Shown here: positions 1 to 6,719 of the stretch, in pieces | Layout: every line of letters begins with the position of its first letter | Position numbering within the stretch: the stretch's first letter is position 1 | Origin: Leclercia sp. UBA7405 | GTDB taxonomy: Bacteria > Pseudomonadota > Gammaproteobacteria > Enterobacterales > Enterobacteriaceae | Assembly: GCA_002469605.1 (NCBI GenBank) | Contig: DKMV01000108.1 | Coordinates: forward strand, 310 to 8,075 | Direction of reading: 5' to 3' | DNA: 7,766 nt | Translations under genes and position numbers: made by a program | The notes under the pieces: model-generated | The model's input: only the letters and a program-made list of their open reading frames with translations | Told to the model about the DNA's origin: nothing | Databases searched by the model: none

Positions 1-1
1 G

Positions 2-115
2 ATGATCAGCGCCCAGCTGCAAAACGAACATCGCTACCGTAAGGGGCTTCCCACTTGGGGCGACGAAGTTCGCCTGTGCTGGGACGCCGACAGCTGCGTC
101 GTGCTGACGGTATAA
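2..115 (+). CDS. potG: PotG, putrescine ABC transporter ATPase (3' end only)
   Basis: An open frame enters from the left edge and ends at TAA 113-115. The 37 visible residues end in WDADSCVVLTV, which matches from memory the C-terminus of E. coli PotG (VRLCWEVDSCVVLTV). This would be the tail of the C-terminal TOBE-like regulatory region of the cytoplasmic ATPase that drives putrescine import with PotF, PotH and PotI. No Walker motifs are visible because the gene starts outside the window. Its stop codon overlaps the Shine-Dalgarno sequence of potH (TAAGGAG), so the two genes are tightly coupled in one operon. The identification rests on the short tail plus the genes that follow. Confidence 0.9.
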   Translation: MISAQLQNEHRYRKGLPTWGDEVRLCWDADSCVVLTV

Positions 116-124
116 GGAGTGGCC

Positions 125-1069
125 ATGAGCAATACTGAATCGTCCACCCGCGCCCCCGGCGGCACCGGCTGGCTGACCCGCCTGCAGATGGCCCACGGGC
201 GCAAGCTGGTGATTGCCCTGCCGTATCTGTGGCTGATCCTGCTGTTTTTACTGCCGTTCCTGATTGTCTTTAAGATAAGCCTCGCCGAAATGGCGCGGGC
301 GATCCCGCCCTACACCGACCTGGTGGAGTGGGCGGACGATCAGCTGACGGTGACCCTTAATATCGCCAACTATTTACAGCTGACGGACGATCCGCTCTAT
401 TTCGAAGCCTATCTGCAGTCGCTGCAGGTGGCGGCGATCTCGACCCTCTTCTGCCTGCTGCTGGGCTATCCGCTGGCCTGGGCGGTGGCCCACAGCAAGC
501 CCTCCACGCGCAACATCCTGCTGCTGCTGGTGATCCTCCCCTCCTGGACCTCGTTCCTGATCCGCGTGTACGCCTGGATGGGGATCCTGAAAAATAACGG
601 GGTGCTGAACAACTTTCTGATGTGGCTGGGGGTTATCGATCAGCCGCTGACGATTCTGCACACCAACCTGGCGGTCTATATTGGCGTGGTGTATGCCTAT
701 CTGCCGTTTATGGTGCTGCCTATCTACACCGCCCTGACGCGTATCGACTATTCGCTGGTGGAGGCCTCGCTGGATCTGGGCGCCCGCCCGCTGAAGACCT
801 TCTTCAGCGTCATCGTGCCGCTGACCAAAGGTGGGATCATCGCCGGCTCAATGCTGGTGTTTATCCCGGCGGTAGGGGAGTTCGTGATCCCGGAGCTGCT
901 CGGCGGGCCGGACAGCATCATGATTGGCCGCGTGCTCTGGCAGGAGTTCTTCAATAACCGCGACTGGCCGGTGGCCTCGGCGGTGGCGATCGTTATGCTG
1001 TTGCTGCTGATCGTGCCGATCATGTGGTTCTACAAGCATCAGCAAAAACAGATGGGAGACCACGGATGA
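125..1069 (+). CDS. potH: PotH, putrescine ABC transporter permease
   Basis: This is one of two inner-membrane permease subunits of the PotFGHI putrescine importer. The 314-residue protein follows E. coli PotH closely through its length, including RKLVIALPY near residue 26 and PSWTSFLIRVYAWMGILKNNGVLNN near 139-163. The first membrane helix is at about 28-50 and the last at about 284-302. The cytoplasmic EAA loop that docks on the ATPase is at about 213-232 (EASLDLGARPLKTFFSVIVP). I chose ATG 125 because AAGGAG (114-119) lies 5 bases upstream. A GTG at 119 in the same frame would overlap that ribosome-binding site. The C-terminal variation (KHQQKQMGDHG) is typical of orthologue drift. The stop overlaps the potI start (ATGA), implying translational coupling. 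Confidence 0.97.
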   Translation: MSNTESSTRAPGGTGWLTRLQMAHGRKLVIALPYLWLILLFLLPFLIVFKISLAEMARAIPPYTDLVEWADDQLTVTLNIANYLQLTDDPLYFEAYLQSLQVAAISTLFCLLLGYPLAWAVAHSKPSTRNILLLLVILPSWTSFLIRVYAWMGILKNNGVLNNFLMWLGVIDQPLTILHTNLAVYIGVVYAYLPFMVLPIYTALTRIDYSLVEASLDLGARPLKTFFSVIVPLTKGGIIAGSMLVFIPAVGEFVIPELLGGPDSIMIGRVLWQEFFNNRDWPVASAVAIVMLLLLIVPIMWFYKHQQKQMGDHG

Positions 1070-1911
1070 ATAACTTACCGGTAGTGCGCTCGCCGTGGCG
1101 CATCCTGATCCTGGTGCTGGGCTTTACCTTCCTGTATGCGCCGATGCTGATGCTGGTCATCTACTCCTTTAACAGCTCGAAGCTGGTAACGGTGTGGGCG
1201 GGCTGGTCAACGCGCTGGTATAGCGAGCTGTTTCACGACGACGCCATGATGAGCGCGGTGGGCCTGAGCCTGACCATCGCCGCCTGTGCGGCGACCATGG
1301 CGGCGATCCTCGGCACCATCGCGGCGGTAGTCATGGTGCGCTTTGGCCGCTTTCGCGGGGCTAACGGCTTTGCCTTTATGATCACCGCCCCGCTGGTGAT
1401 GCCGGATGTGATCACCGGCCTGTCGCTGCTGCTACTCTTTGTCGCCATGGGGCACGCCATCGGCTGGCCGTCAGATCGCGGCATGCTCACCATCTGGCTG
1501 GCGCACGTCACCTTCTGTACCGCCTACGTGGCGGTAGTCATCTCCTCGCGCCTGCGCGAGCTGGATCACTCCATTGAAGAGGCGGCCATGGATCTGGGCG
1601 CCACGCCGCTGAAGGTCTTTTTCATTATTACCCTGCCAATGATTATGCCGGCGGTGGTCTCCGGCTGGCTGCTGGCCTTTACCCTGTCGCTGGACGATCT
1701 GGTTATCGCCAGCTTTGTCTCGGGCCCGGGGGCTACCACGCTGCCGATGCTGGTCTTCTCCAGCGTGCGTATGGGGGTGAATCCGGAGATCAACGCCCTG
1801 GCGTCCCTGATCCTCGGGGTAGTGGGGATTGTCGGGCTGATTGCCTGGTTTCTTATGGCGCGCTCTGAAAAACAGCGGGTGCGTGATATCCAGCGTGCAA
1901 GACGCGGCTGA
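1066..1911 (+). CDS. potI: PotI, putrescine ABC transporter permease
   Basis: This is the second permease subunit of the putrescine importer and pairs with PotH in the inner membrane. The product is 281 residues, the same length as E. coli PotI. It has hydrophobic helices at about 12-34, 62-91, 103-128, 143-162, 188-215 and 243-265. The EAA loop is at about 171-191 (EEAAMDLGATPLKVFFIITLP), and the conserved SLDDLVIASFVSGPG segment follows it. The start ATG 1066 overlaps the potH stop as ATGA and has GGGAG (1054-1058) 7 bases upstream. An earlier in-frame start at 1024 lies inside potH and has no such support. An 8-bp hairpin lies just after the stop and may mark the 3' end of the pot mRNA or a processing site. 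Confidence 0.97.
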   Translation: MNNLPVVRSPWRILILVLGFTFLYAPMLMLVIYSFNSSKLVTVWAGWSTRWYSELFHDDAMMSAVGLSLTIAACAATMAAILGTIAAVVMVRFGRFRGANGFAFMITAPLVMPDVITGLSLLLLFVAMGHAIGWPSDRGMLTIWLAHVTFCTAYVAVVISSRLRELDHSIEEAAMDLGATPLKVFFIITLPMIMPAVVSGWLLAFTLSLDDLVIASFVSGPGATTLPMLVFSSVRMGVNPEINALASLILGVVGIVGLIAWFLMARSEKQRVRDIQRARRG

Positions 1912-1939
1912 AGCTTCTAAAATTTGCTGAGGCTTAACG

Positions 1940-1961
1940 GGTGCCGCCTGTGTGCGGCACC
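1940..1961 (+). terminator. Hairpin between potI and ybjO (weak terminator or mRNA 3' stabiliser)
   Basis: A perfect 8-bp stem (GGTGCCGC 1940-1947 paired with GCGGCACC 1954-1961) encloses a 6-base loop, 28 bases after the potI stop. Only a TTT run follows, so it is at best an inefficient intrinsic terminator. It could instead protect the 3' end of the potFGHI message or reduce read-through into ybjO. It also covers a GTG (1952) that would otherwise be an alternative ybjO start. Confidence 0.5.
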
Positions 1962-1981
1962 GTTTCACGGAAGACACCACG

Positions 1982-2455
1982 TTGGGATTACTAACTAAAA
2001 CACAGCATTCGCATGCCCGTCTGAATGTTCCTGCCTGGGTGCAGGTGGCGGCGCTCGCCATTATTATGATCCGCTGTCTCGATGTGCTGATGATTTTTAA
2101 TACCCTCGGCCTACGCGGGCTGGGGGATTTTATTCACCGCAGCGCCCAGACCTGGAACCTGACGCTGGTCTTTCTGGCCAGCCTGATGCTGGTGTTTACC
2201 GAGATCTACTGCGCCTTTTCGCTGGTAAAAGGGCGCAACTGGGCGCGGCTTATCTACCTTTCTACCCAGGTGATCGCTACCGGCTATCTGTGGGCGGCAT
2301 CGCTGGGCTACGGCTATCCGGAGCTGTTTAGCATAGCCGGGGAGTCGAAGCGGGAAATTCTGCGTACCCTCTTTATGCAAAAGCTGCCCGATATGCTGGT
2401 GCTGGGCCTGCTGTTTATCCCCGCCGCCAGCCGACGGTTTTTCCGTCTGCAATAA
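1982..2455 (+). CDS. ybjO: YbjO, putative inner-membrane protein of unknown function
   Basis: From ARLNVPAWVQVAALAIIMIRCLDVLMIFNTLG to the terminal SRRFFRLQ the product matches my memory of E. coli YbjO, an uncharacterised inner-membrane protein of 162 residues. Four hydrophobic segments are visible, at about residues 20-45, 60-83, 90-112 and 133-149 of the 157-residue form. The start is uncertain. TTG 1982 has GGAAG (1969-1973) 8 bases upstream and gives 157 residues. GTG 1952 gives 167 residues but lies in a hairpin. The codon that aligns with the remembered E. coli initiator (MEDETLGFF) is ACG at 1967, which would give exactly 162 residues. The gene follows potI, as in E. coli. The function is unknown. 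The family call is firm and the exact start is not. Confidence 0.85.
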   Translation: MGLLTKTQHSHARLNVPAWVQVAALAIIMIRCLDVLMIFNTLGLRGLGDFIHRSAQTWNLTLVFLASLMLVFTEIYCAFSLVKGRNWARLIYLSTQVIATGYLWAASLGYGYPELFSIAGESKREILRTLFMQKLPDMLVLGLLFIPAASRRFFRLQ

Positions 2456-2459
2456 CGTG

Positions 2460-2465
2460 TATAAT
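2460..2465 (+). promoter_or_regulatory. Candidate -10 element for rlmC
   Basis: A perfect TATAAT lies 30 bases before the rlmC start, immediately after the ybjO stop. The sequence 16-17 bases upstream (GTTTTTC, around 2437-2443) is a poor match to a -35 box, so promoter strength is unclear. It would allow rlmC to be transcribed separately from the pot-ybjO unit. Confidence 0.45.
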
Positions 2466-2495
2466 CGCTGCCCCCGGACGTATTAAGGTTTTTTT

Positions 2496-3626
2496 ATGCA
2501 GTGCGCACTCTATGACGCCGGCCGCTGCCGCTCCTGCCAGTGGATCGAGCAGCCGGTCTCGCAACAACTCTCCGCTAAAATGCATGACCTGCACGGCCTG
2601 TTGGCCGGTATGCCGGTGGGGGAGTGGTGCGCGCCCTCGTGTGGCCCGGAACAGGGTTTTCGCAATAAAGCCAAAATGGTGGTCAGCGGCAGCGTCGAAA
2701 AACCGCTGCTGGGGATGCTCCACCGGGACGGTACGCCGGAAGACCTGACCCGCTGCCCGCTCTATCCCGCCTCCTTTGAGCCGGTGTTCGCCGCGCTGAA
2801 GCCCTTTATCGCCCGGGCGGGGTTAACCCCCTATAACGTGGCGCGCAAACGCGGCGAGCTGAAATACCTGCTGTTAACCGAAAGCCAGCTCGACGGCGGC
2901 ATGATGCTGCGCTTTGTGCTGCGCTCAGAGAACAAGCTGGAGCAGCTGCGCGCGGCCCTGCCGTGGCTGCAGGCGCAGCTGCCGCAGCTGAAGGTGATCA
3001 CCGCGAATATTCAGCCGGTGCATATGGCCATTATGGAAGGGGAGCAGGAGGTATTCTTTACCGACGCTCAGGCGCTGGCGGAAAACTTCAACGGCGTACC
3101 CCTGTGGATCCGCCCCCAGAGCTTCTTCCAGACCAACCCCACCGTCGCTGCCAGCCTGTATGCCACCGCCCGGGAATGGGTGCGCGGCCTGCCGGTCAAA
3201 CATATGTGGGATCTCTTCTGCGGGGTGGGCGGCTTTGGCCTGCACTGCGCCACGCCCGAGATGCAGCTGACCGGCATTGAGATCTCCCCTGAGGCCATCG
3301 CCTGTGCGACCCAGTCGGCGGCCGAGCTGGGGCTTACCAACCTGCGCTTCCAGGCTCTGGACTCCACCCGCTTTGCCACTGGCCAGGCGAGCGTGCCGGA
3401 GCTGGTGCTGGTGAACCCGCCGCGCCGCGGCATTGGCAAGGAACTCTGCGATTATCTGAGCCAGATGGCGCCGCAGTTTATTATCTACTCCAGCTGTAAC
3501 GCCCAGACCATGGCGAAAGATATTGCCAACCTGCCGGGCTATCAGATTGCCCGCGTTCAGCTTTTCGACATGTTCCCCCACACCGCGCACTATGAAGTGC
3601 TGACCCTGCTGGTCCGCAAAGTTTAA
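2496..3626 (+). CDS. rlmC: RlmC, 23S rRNA (uracil-747-C5)-methyltransferase
   Basis: This enzyme transfers a methyl group from S-adenosylmethionine to C5 of U747 in 23S rRNA; older names are rumB and ybjF. The 376-residue protein is full length (E. coli 375). The four iron-sulfur cysteines of the RumA/RlmD-type family are present at residues 3, 11, 14 and 87. The SAM-binding motif is at 238-249 ([12 protein letters not shown]). The VNPPRRG motif is at 306-312. The catalytic cysteine is C334 in [15 protein letters not shown]. The start ATG 2496 has TAAGG (2484-2488) 7 bases upstream and a TATAAT box just before that. No terminator is visible after the stop, so transcription may continue into the two-component genes 72 bases downstream. 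Confidence 0.97.
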   Translation: MQCALYDAGRCRSCQWIEQPVSQQLSAKMHDLHGLLAGMPVGEWCAPSCGPEQGFRNKAKMVVSGSVEKPLLGMLHRDGTPEDLTRCPLYPASFEPVFAALKPFIARAGLTPYNVARKRGELKYLLLTESQLDGGMMLRFVLRSENKLEQLRAALPWLQAQLPQLKVITANIQPVHMAIMEGEQEVFFTDAQALAENFNGVPLWIRPQSFFQTNPTVAASLYATAREWVRGLPVKHMWDLFCGVGGFGLHCATPEMQLTGIEISPEAIACATQSAAELGLTNLRFQALDSTRFATGQASVPELVLVNPPRRGIGKELCDYLSQMAPQFIIYSSCNAQTMAKDIANLPGYQIARVQLFDMFPHTAHYEVLTLLVRKV

Positions 3627-3670
3627 ACAAAATGTGAACTCTTGTGCCGCCGCAGATCGGGTAAGCTTAT

Positions 3671-3682
3671 GTCAGTTATGAC
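3671..3682. promoter_or_regulatory. Small dyad GTCA-N4-TGAC upstream of the response regulator
   Basis: A perfect but short inverted repeat (GTCA 3671-3674, TGAC 3679-3682) lies 16 bases before the chosen start of the response-regulator gene. Its place in the leader would suit an autoregulatory or other operator site. A 4+4 dyad is common by chance, so this is only a candidate. Confidence 0.2.
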
Positions 3683-3698
3683 GAGAAAAGGTTTACCA

Positions 3699-4400
3699 AT
3701 GACGGCGGCAAAACAGATCCTGCTGGTGGAAGACGACGGCGATATCGCCGCGTTGTTGCGCCTCAATTTAGAAGATGAAGGCTATCAGATTGTCCATGAA
3801 GCGGACGGCGACCGGGCGCTGCTGGCCATCGAAGATACGCGCTGGGACGCGGTGATCCTCGATTTGATGCTGCCGGGGGTGGACGGCCTGCAAATCTGCC
3901 GCCGCATCCGCCAGATGAGCCACTACCTGCCGGTGATCATCATTAGCGCCCGCAGCAGCGAAACCGACCGCATTCTGGGGCTGGAGACCGGCGCCGACGA
4001 CTATCTGGCGAAGCCCTTTTCGGTGCAGGAGCTGGTGGCGCGCATCCGGGCGCTGTTTCGCCGTCATGAAGCCATGGGCCAGCCCTCCGCCGGGCGTATT
4101 CAGGCCCACGGCCTGACCATCGATCCGCTGGCCCGCAGCGTGCTGCTGCACGGGCAGGCGCTGGATCTCACCCCGCGCGAGTTCGATCTGCTCTATTTCT
4201 TTGCCCGCCATCCCGGCGAGGTCTTCTCCCGGCTGGCGCTGCTGGAGCAGGTATGGGGCTATCAGCACGAAGGCTATGAACACACGGTAAATACCCATAT
4301 CAACCGGCTGCGCATCAAAATAGAGAAAGATCCCGCCGAGCCGGAGGTGATCCGCACCGTCTGGGGCAAGGGATATAAATTTATGGAAAACGCCGCATGA
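3699..4400 (+). CDS. OmpR/PhoB-family response regulator, target genes unknown
   Basis: This is a 233-residue DNA-binding response regulator. The receiver domain (about 5-122) has the acidic pair in LLVEDD (E11, D12, D13), phospho-acceptor D55 in VILDLMLPG, S83 in IISARS and K105 in AKPF. The winged-helix DNA-binding domain (about 133-230) contains LTPREFDLLYFFARHPG, the recognition-helix region HTVNTHINRLRIKIE and the closing wing VWGKGYKF. All active-site residues are intact. ATG 3699 was chosen because GAAAAGG (3685-3691) lies 7 bases upstream and the receiver begins at once. In-frame ATGs at 3669 and 3678 would add a tail without domain support. The gene overlaps the kinase gene by 4 bases (ATGA), so the kinase is almost certainly its partner. 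I do not recognise it as any named E. coli K-12 regulator; PhoB, RstA and CpxR fit poorly. Confidence 0.92.
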   Translation: MTAAKQILLVEDDGDIAALLRLNLEDEGYQIVHEADGDRALLAIEDTRWDAVILDLMLPGVDGLQICRRIRQMSHYLPVIIISARSSETDRILGLETGADDYLAKPFSVQELVARIRALFRRHEAMGQPSAGRIQAHGLTIDPLARSVLLHGQALDLTPREFDLLYFFARHPGEVFSRLALLEQVWGYQHEGYEHTVNTHINRLRIKIEKDPAEPEVIRTVWGKGYKFMENAA

Positions 4401-5866
4401 TCCGCCGCCTCACCCTGACCCAGCGCCTGACCCTGCTGGTGGTACTGCTGCTGATGCTGTGCGCGGCCCTGACCTGCATGGTGCAGCTCTACACCAGCAT
4501 GCAGTACGGCAACGCCATGGTGCAGCGCCTCTCCGGCGGGCTGGCCCAGCATATTATCCAGCGCGAAACGCTGCTCGATAAGCAGGGCCGGGTGGATCGC
4601 ACCGCTCTCAAGCCGCTGTTCGACCGGCTGATGACCTTTAACCCCAGCGTCGAGCTCTATATTCTTTCGCCGGACGGCGAGGTGCTGGCCGACGCCGCGC
4701 CGCCGGGCCATATTAAACGCCAGCGGCTGGATATCGCCCCGGTGCAGCGCTTTATTAACGGTGAGATGATGCCGCTCTACGGCGACGATCCCCGCAGCCC
4801 GGACCAGAAAGTGTTCAGCGCCGCGCCGCTGCGCCAGGACGGGGAGCTGAAAGGCTACCTGTACATTATTTTGCAGGGCGAGGAGATGAACGCCCTGGCG
4901 GCGATGGCCTGGCATAAAGCTCTGTGGAGCACCGTGCTCTGGTCGCTGCTGCTGGTGGCGCTGTTTGGCGCCCTGGCGGGTGGGCTGGTCTGGTACTGGG
5001 TTGCGCGCCCGGTACGGGTGCTGACCCACGAGGTACGCGACCTTGAGCAGGACAGCATCCGCGCCATTAAGCAGCTGGCAGCCCGGCCGCTGGAGGCGAA
5101 TCCCGCCAGCGAAGTGGCTCAGCTGCGCAATACCTTTATCGAGCTGGCCCGGCAGATCGCCACCCAGTGGGATCAGCTTGCCGACAGCGATCGCCAGCGC
5201 CGGGAGTTTACCGCCACTATCTCCCACGACCTGCGCACGCCGCTGACCTCGCTGCTGGGCTATCTGGAAACCCTCTCGGTGAAGGCCGATACCCTGACGG
5301 CGCAAGAGACCAAACACTATCTGACCATCGCCCTGCGCCAGGGGCAGAAGGTGCGCCATCTCTCCCAGCAGCTCTTTGAGCTGGCGCGGCTCGAGCACGG
5401 CAGCATCAAGCCCCGACGCGAGCGCTTTGCTCCGGGGGAGCTGATTTCCGACGTGGCGCAAAAGTTTGACCTCGCCGTGCGCACCCGCAATCTTCAGCTC
5501 CACTTTGAGGTGTCGCAGCAGCTGCCGATGGTCAATGCCGACTTGTCGATGATCGAGCGGGTGGTGACTAACCTGCTGGATAACGCCGTTCGCCATACGC
5601 CGCCGGGAGGCGAGATCTGGCTGAAGGTGTGGCAGGAGGGGGAGCAGCTGCAGATGGAGGTGAGCGACAGCGGGCCGGGCATCGACGAGAGCCTGCGCGA
5701 GGCGCTCTTCCAGCGTCCGTCGGCGCTGAGCCAGCAGGGGGCGCGGGAGGATCGCGGCGGTCTGGGGTTATTGATTGTGCGCAGAATGCTGGAGCTGCAC
5801 GGGGGCGGGATCAGGCTGATGGAGGCGGCGCAGGGGGCGCGTTTTCGCTTCTTTGTACCGCTGTAA
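4397..5866 (+). CDS. Membrane sensor histidine kinase, signal unknown
   Basis: This 489-residue two-component sensor shows a basic N-terminus and a first membrane helix (about 11-30). A periplasmic sensor region follows (about 31-175), with ELYILSPDGEVLADAAPPGH and GYLYIILQGEE segments that look like a PAS/Cache-like fold. The second helix is at about 177-202 and a HAMP linker at about 203-260, opening with RPVRVLT. The HisKA domain has H277 in FTATISHDLRTPLTSLLGYLE. The ATPase domain has the N box at 389-400 (VVTNLLDNAVRH), the G1 box DSGPGI at 424-429 and the G2 box GGLGLLIV at 454-461. The catalytic motifs are complete, so it should be active. It is translationally coupled to the response regulator. 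Its last codons and stop are repeated in tandem just downstream. The ligand cannot be read from the sequence, and I assign no gene symbol. Confidence 0.93.
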   Translation: MIRRLTLTQRLTLLVVLLLMLCAALTCMVQLYTSMQYGNAMVQRLSGGLAQHIIQRETLLDKQGRVDRTALKPLFDRLMTFNPSVELYILSPDGEVLADAAPPGHIKRQRLDIAPVQRFINGEMMPLYGDDPRSPDQKVFSAAPLRQDGELKGYLYIILQGEEMNALAAMAWHKALWSTVLWSLLLVALFGALAGGLVWYWVARPVRVLTHEVRDLEQDSIRAIKQLAARPLEANPASEVAQLRNTFIELARQIATQWDQLADSDRQRREFTATISHDLRTPLTSLLGYLETLSVKADTLTAQETKHYLTIALRQGQKVRHLSQQLFELARLEHGSIKPRRERFAPGELISDVAQKFDLAVRTRNLQLHFEVSQQLPMVNADLSMIERVVTNLLDNAVRHTPPGGEIWLKVWQEGEQLQMEVSDSGPGIDESLREALFQRPSALSQQGAREDRGGLGLLIVRRMLELHGGGIRLMEAAQGARFRFFVPL

Positions 5867-5898
5867 ACTGTACCGCTGTAAACTGTACAGCTGTAAAA
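5854..5898 (+). repeat. 15-bp tandem repeat, three copies, across the kinase stop codon
   Basis: Copy 1 (5854-5868) and copy 2 (5869-5883) are identical: TGTACCGCTGTAAAC. Copy 3 (5884-5898) is TGTACAGCTGTAAAA, 13 of 15 the same. Copy 1 encodes the kinase's last codons and its stop. Because the unit is 15 bases, the kinase frame continues through all copies and meets a TAA in each (5864, 5879, 5894). The array ends directly against the terminator stem. Confidence 0.95.
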
Positions 5899-5928
5899 AA
5901 GCCGGGCACTGCCCGGCTTTCTATTTTT
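5895..5928. terminator. Bidirectional intrinsic terminator between the kinase gene and artJ
   Basis: GCCGGGC (5901-5907) pairs with GCCCGGC (5911-5917) across an ACT loop, extended by A:T pairs on both sides. On the + strand it is followed by TTTCTATTTTT. On the - strand the complement of the A run 5895-5900 gives a T tract. It therefore suits both the kinase gene ending at 5866 and artJ ending at 5936, the usual arrangement at convergent genes. Confidence 0.9.
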
Positions 5929-5935
5929 ATCCTGT

Positions 5936-6667
5936 TTACTGCGGGAACCACTGGTCGCTGATTTTCTGGTAAGTACCGTCAGCTTTAATCGCCTTCAGGG
6001 CGCCGTTCAGCTTCTCCAGCAGGGCTTTGTTGTCCGGGCGAACCGCAATGCCGAGGCCGGTGCCGAAATACTGCGGATCCGTTACTTTCTCGGTGGCGGT
6101 GCCCAGCTGCGGGTTAGTCTTCAGCCACTCGTTTACCACTGCGGTGTCGCCAAATACCCCGTCGATACGGCCATTTTTCAGGTCGATAATCGCATTCTGG
6201 TAGCTGTCATAAGCTACGGTTTTCACTTCCGGGTGCTTATCCTGCAGGTATTTCTGGTGGGTGGTGCCGTTCTCCATGCCGATGCGCTTGCCTTTCAGCT
6301 GGTCGAACGATTTGTAAGCGTCTTTTTTAGCAATCACCACGGCGGAGTTGGCGTAGTACGGGTCGGTAAAGGAGACCTGCTTGCTGCGCTCCGGGGTGAT
6401 GTCCATGCCGGAGATCACCGCGTCATATTTTTTGAATTTTAAAGACGGGATCAGGCTGTCGAAGGCGTGGTTGGTGAAGGTGCAGTCGGCCTGCATCTGC
6501 TTGCACAGCGCTTTCGCCAGGTCGATATCAAAACCAACGATCTGGTTGCTGGCATCCAGCGATTCGAACGGCGGATAAGTGGCGGAAACGCCAAAGCTGA
6601 TTTTGTCGGCGGCAGAGGCGCCAGCGGCGAAGGTTGCCAGTAATGCGGCCAGAACTAACTTTTTCAT
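5936..6667 (-). CDS. artJ: ArtJ, periplasmic arginine-binding protein
   Basis: This is the solute-binding protein that delivers L-arginine to the ArtPMQ ABC importer. The product is 243 residues, the same as E. coli ArtJ, and nearly identical to it from memory across the solute-binding fold (FGVSATYPPFESL, GFDIDLAKALCKQMQ, GMDITPERSKQVSFTDPYY, GKRIGMENGTTHQKYLQ, terminal YQKISDQWFPQ). A classical signal peptide is visible: KK, a hydrophobic core, then GASA, with predicted cleavage after residue 19. The start at 6667 has GGGAG (complement of 6675-6679) 7 bases upstream. A longer frame to 6724 has no signal-peptide logic. The gene forms its own unit, with a terminator upstream (after artM), a near-consensus ArgR box in its promoter region and a terminator downstream. 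ArtI is a close paralogue, but the sequence and position fit ArtJ. Confidence 0.97.
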   Translation of the reverse strand: MKKLVLAALLATFAAGASAADKISFGVSATYPPFESLDASNQIVGFDIDLAKALCKQMQADCTFTNHAFDSLIPSLKFKKYDAVISGMDITPERSKQVSFTDPYYANSAVVIAKKDAYKSFDQLKGKRIGMENGTTHQKYLQDKHPEVKTVAYDSYQNAIIDLKNGRIDGVFGDTAVVNEWLKTNPQLGTATEKVTDPQYFGTGLGIAVRPDNKALLEKLNGALKAIKADGTYQKISDQWFPQ

Positions 6668-6719
6668 TGTGATGCTCCCGTCTGTCTTGTCGTTATATGC
6701 CGTGTCTGCGGCTGGGAGT

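Noticed and set aside
1471..2061. A 196-codon - strand open frame across the end of potI and the start of ybjO.
   Set aside because: It is antisense to potI, its product has no membrane, domain or family pattern, and it reads through the potI-ybjO hairpin.
2925..3590. A 221-codon - strand open frame opposite rlmC.
   Set aside because: It is a shadow of the intact rlmC frame, which has all its catalytic motifs. The antisense product is compositionally biased.
3620..3628. GTTTAAAC palindrome at the rlmC stop as a possible operator.
   Set aside because: It is an 8-base palindrome formed by the final valine-like codon, the stop codon and two A residues. With no second copy or known motif, it is most simply chance.
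4274..5596. A 440-codon open frame on the - strand opposite the histidine kinase gene.
   Set aside because: It lies wholly antisense to a well-supported kinase and response-regulator end. Its product is Q/H/R/G-rich low-complexity sequence of the kind produced opposite GC-rich genes, with no recognisable domain or ribosome-binding site.
3699..5866. Recent horizontal transfer of the two-component genes via a mobile element.
   Set aside because: No transposase, integrase, direct flanking repeat or tRNA is present, and the base composition does not differ visibly from rlmC or potHI.
5629..5961. A + strand open frame encoding a CTAVN repeat peptide across the kinase end.
   Set aside because: It arises from another frame of the kinase and the 15-bp tandem repeat, and it runs through the terminator and into the artJ 3' end, so it is not a plausible gene.
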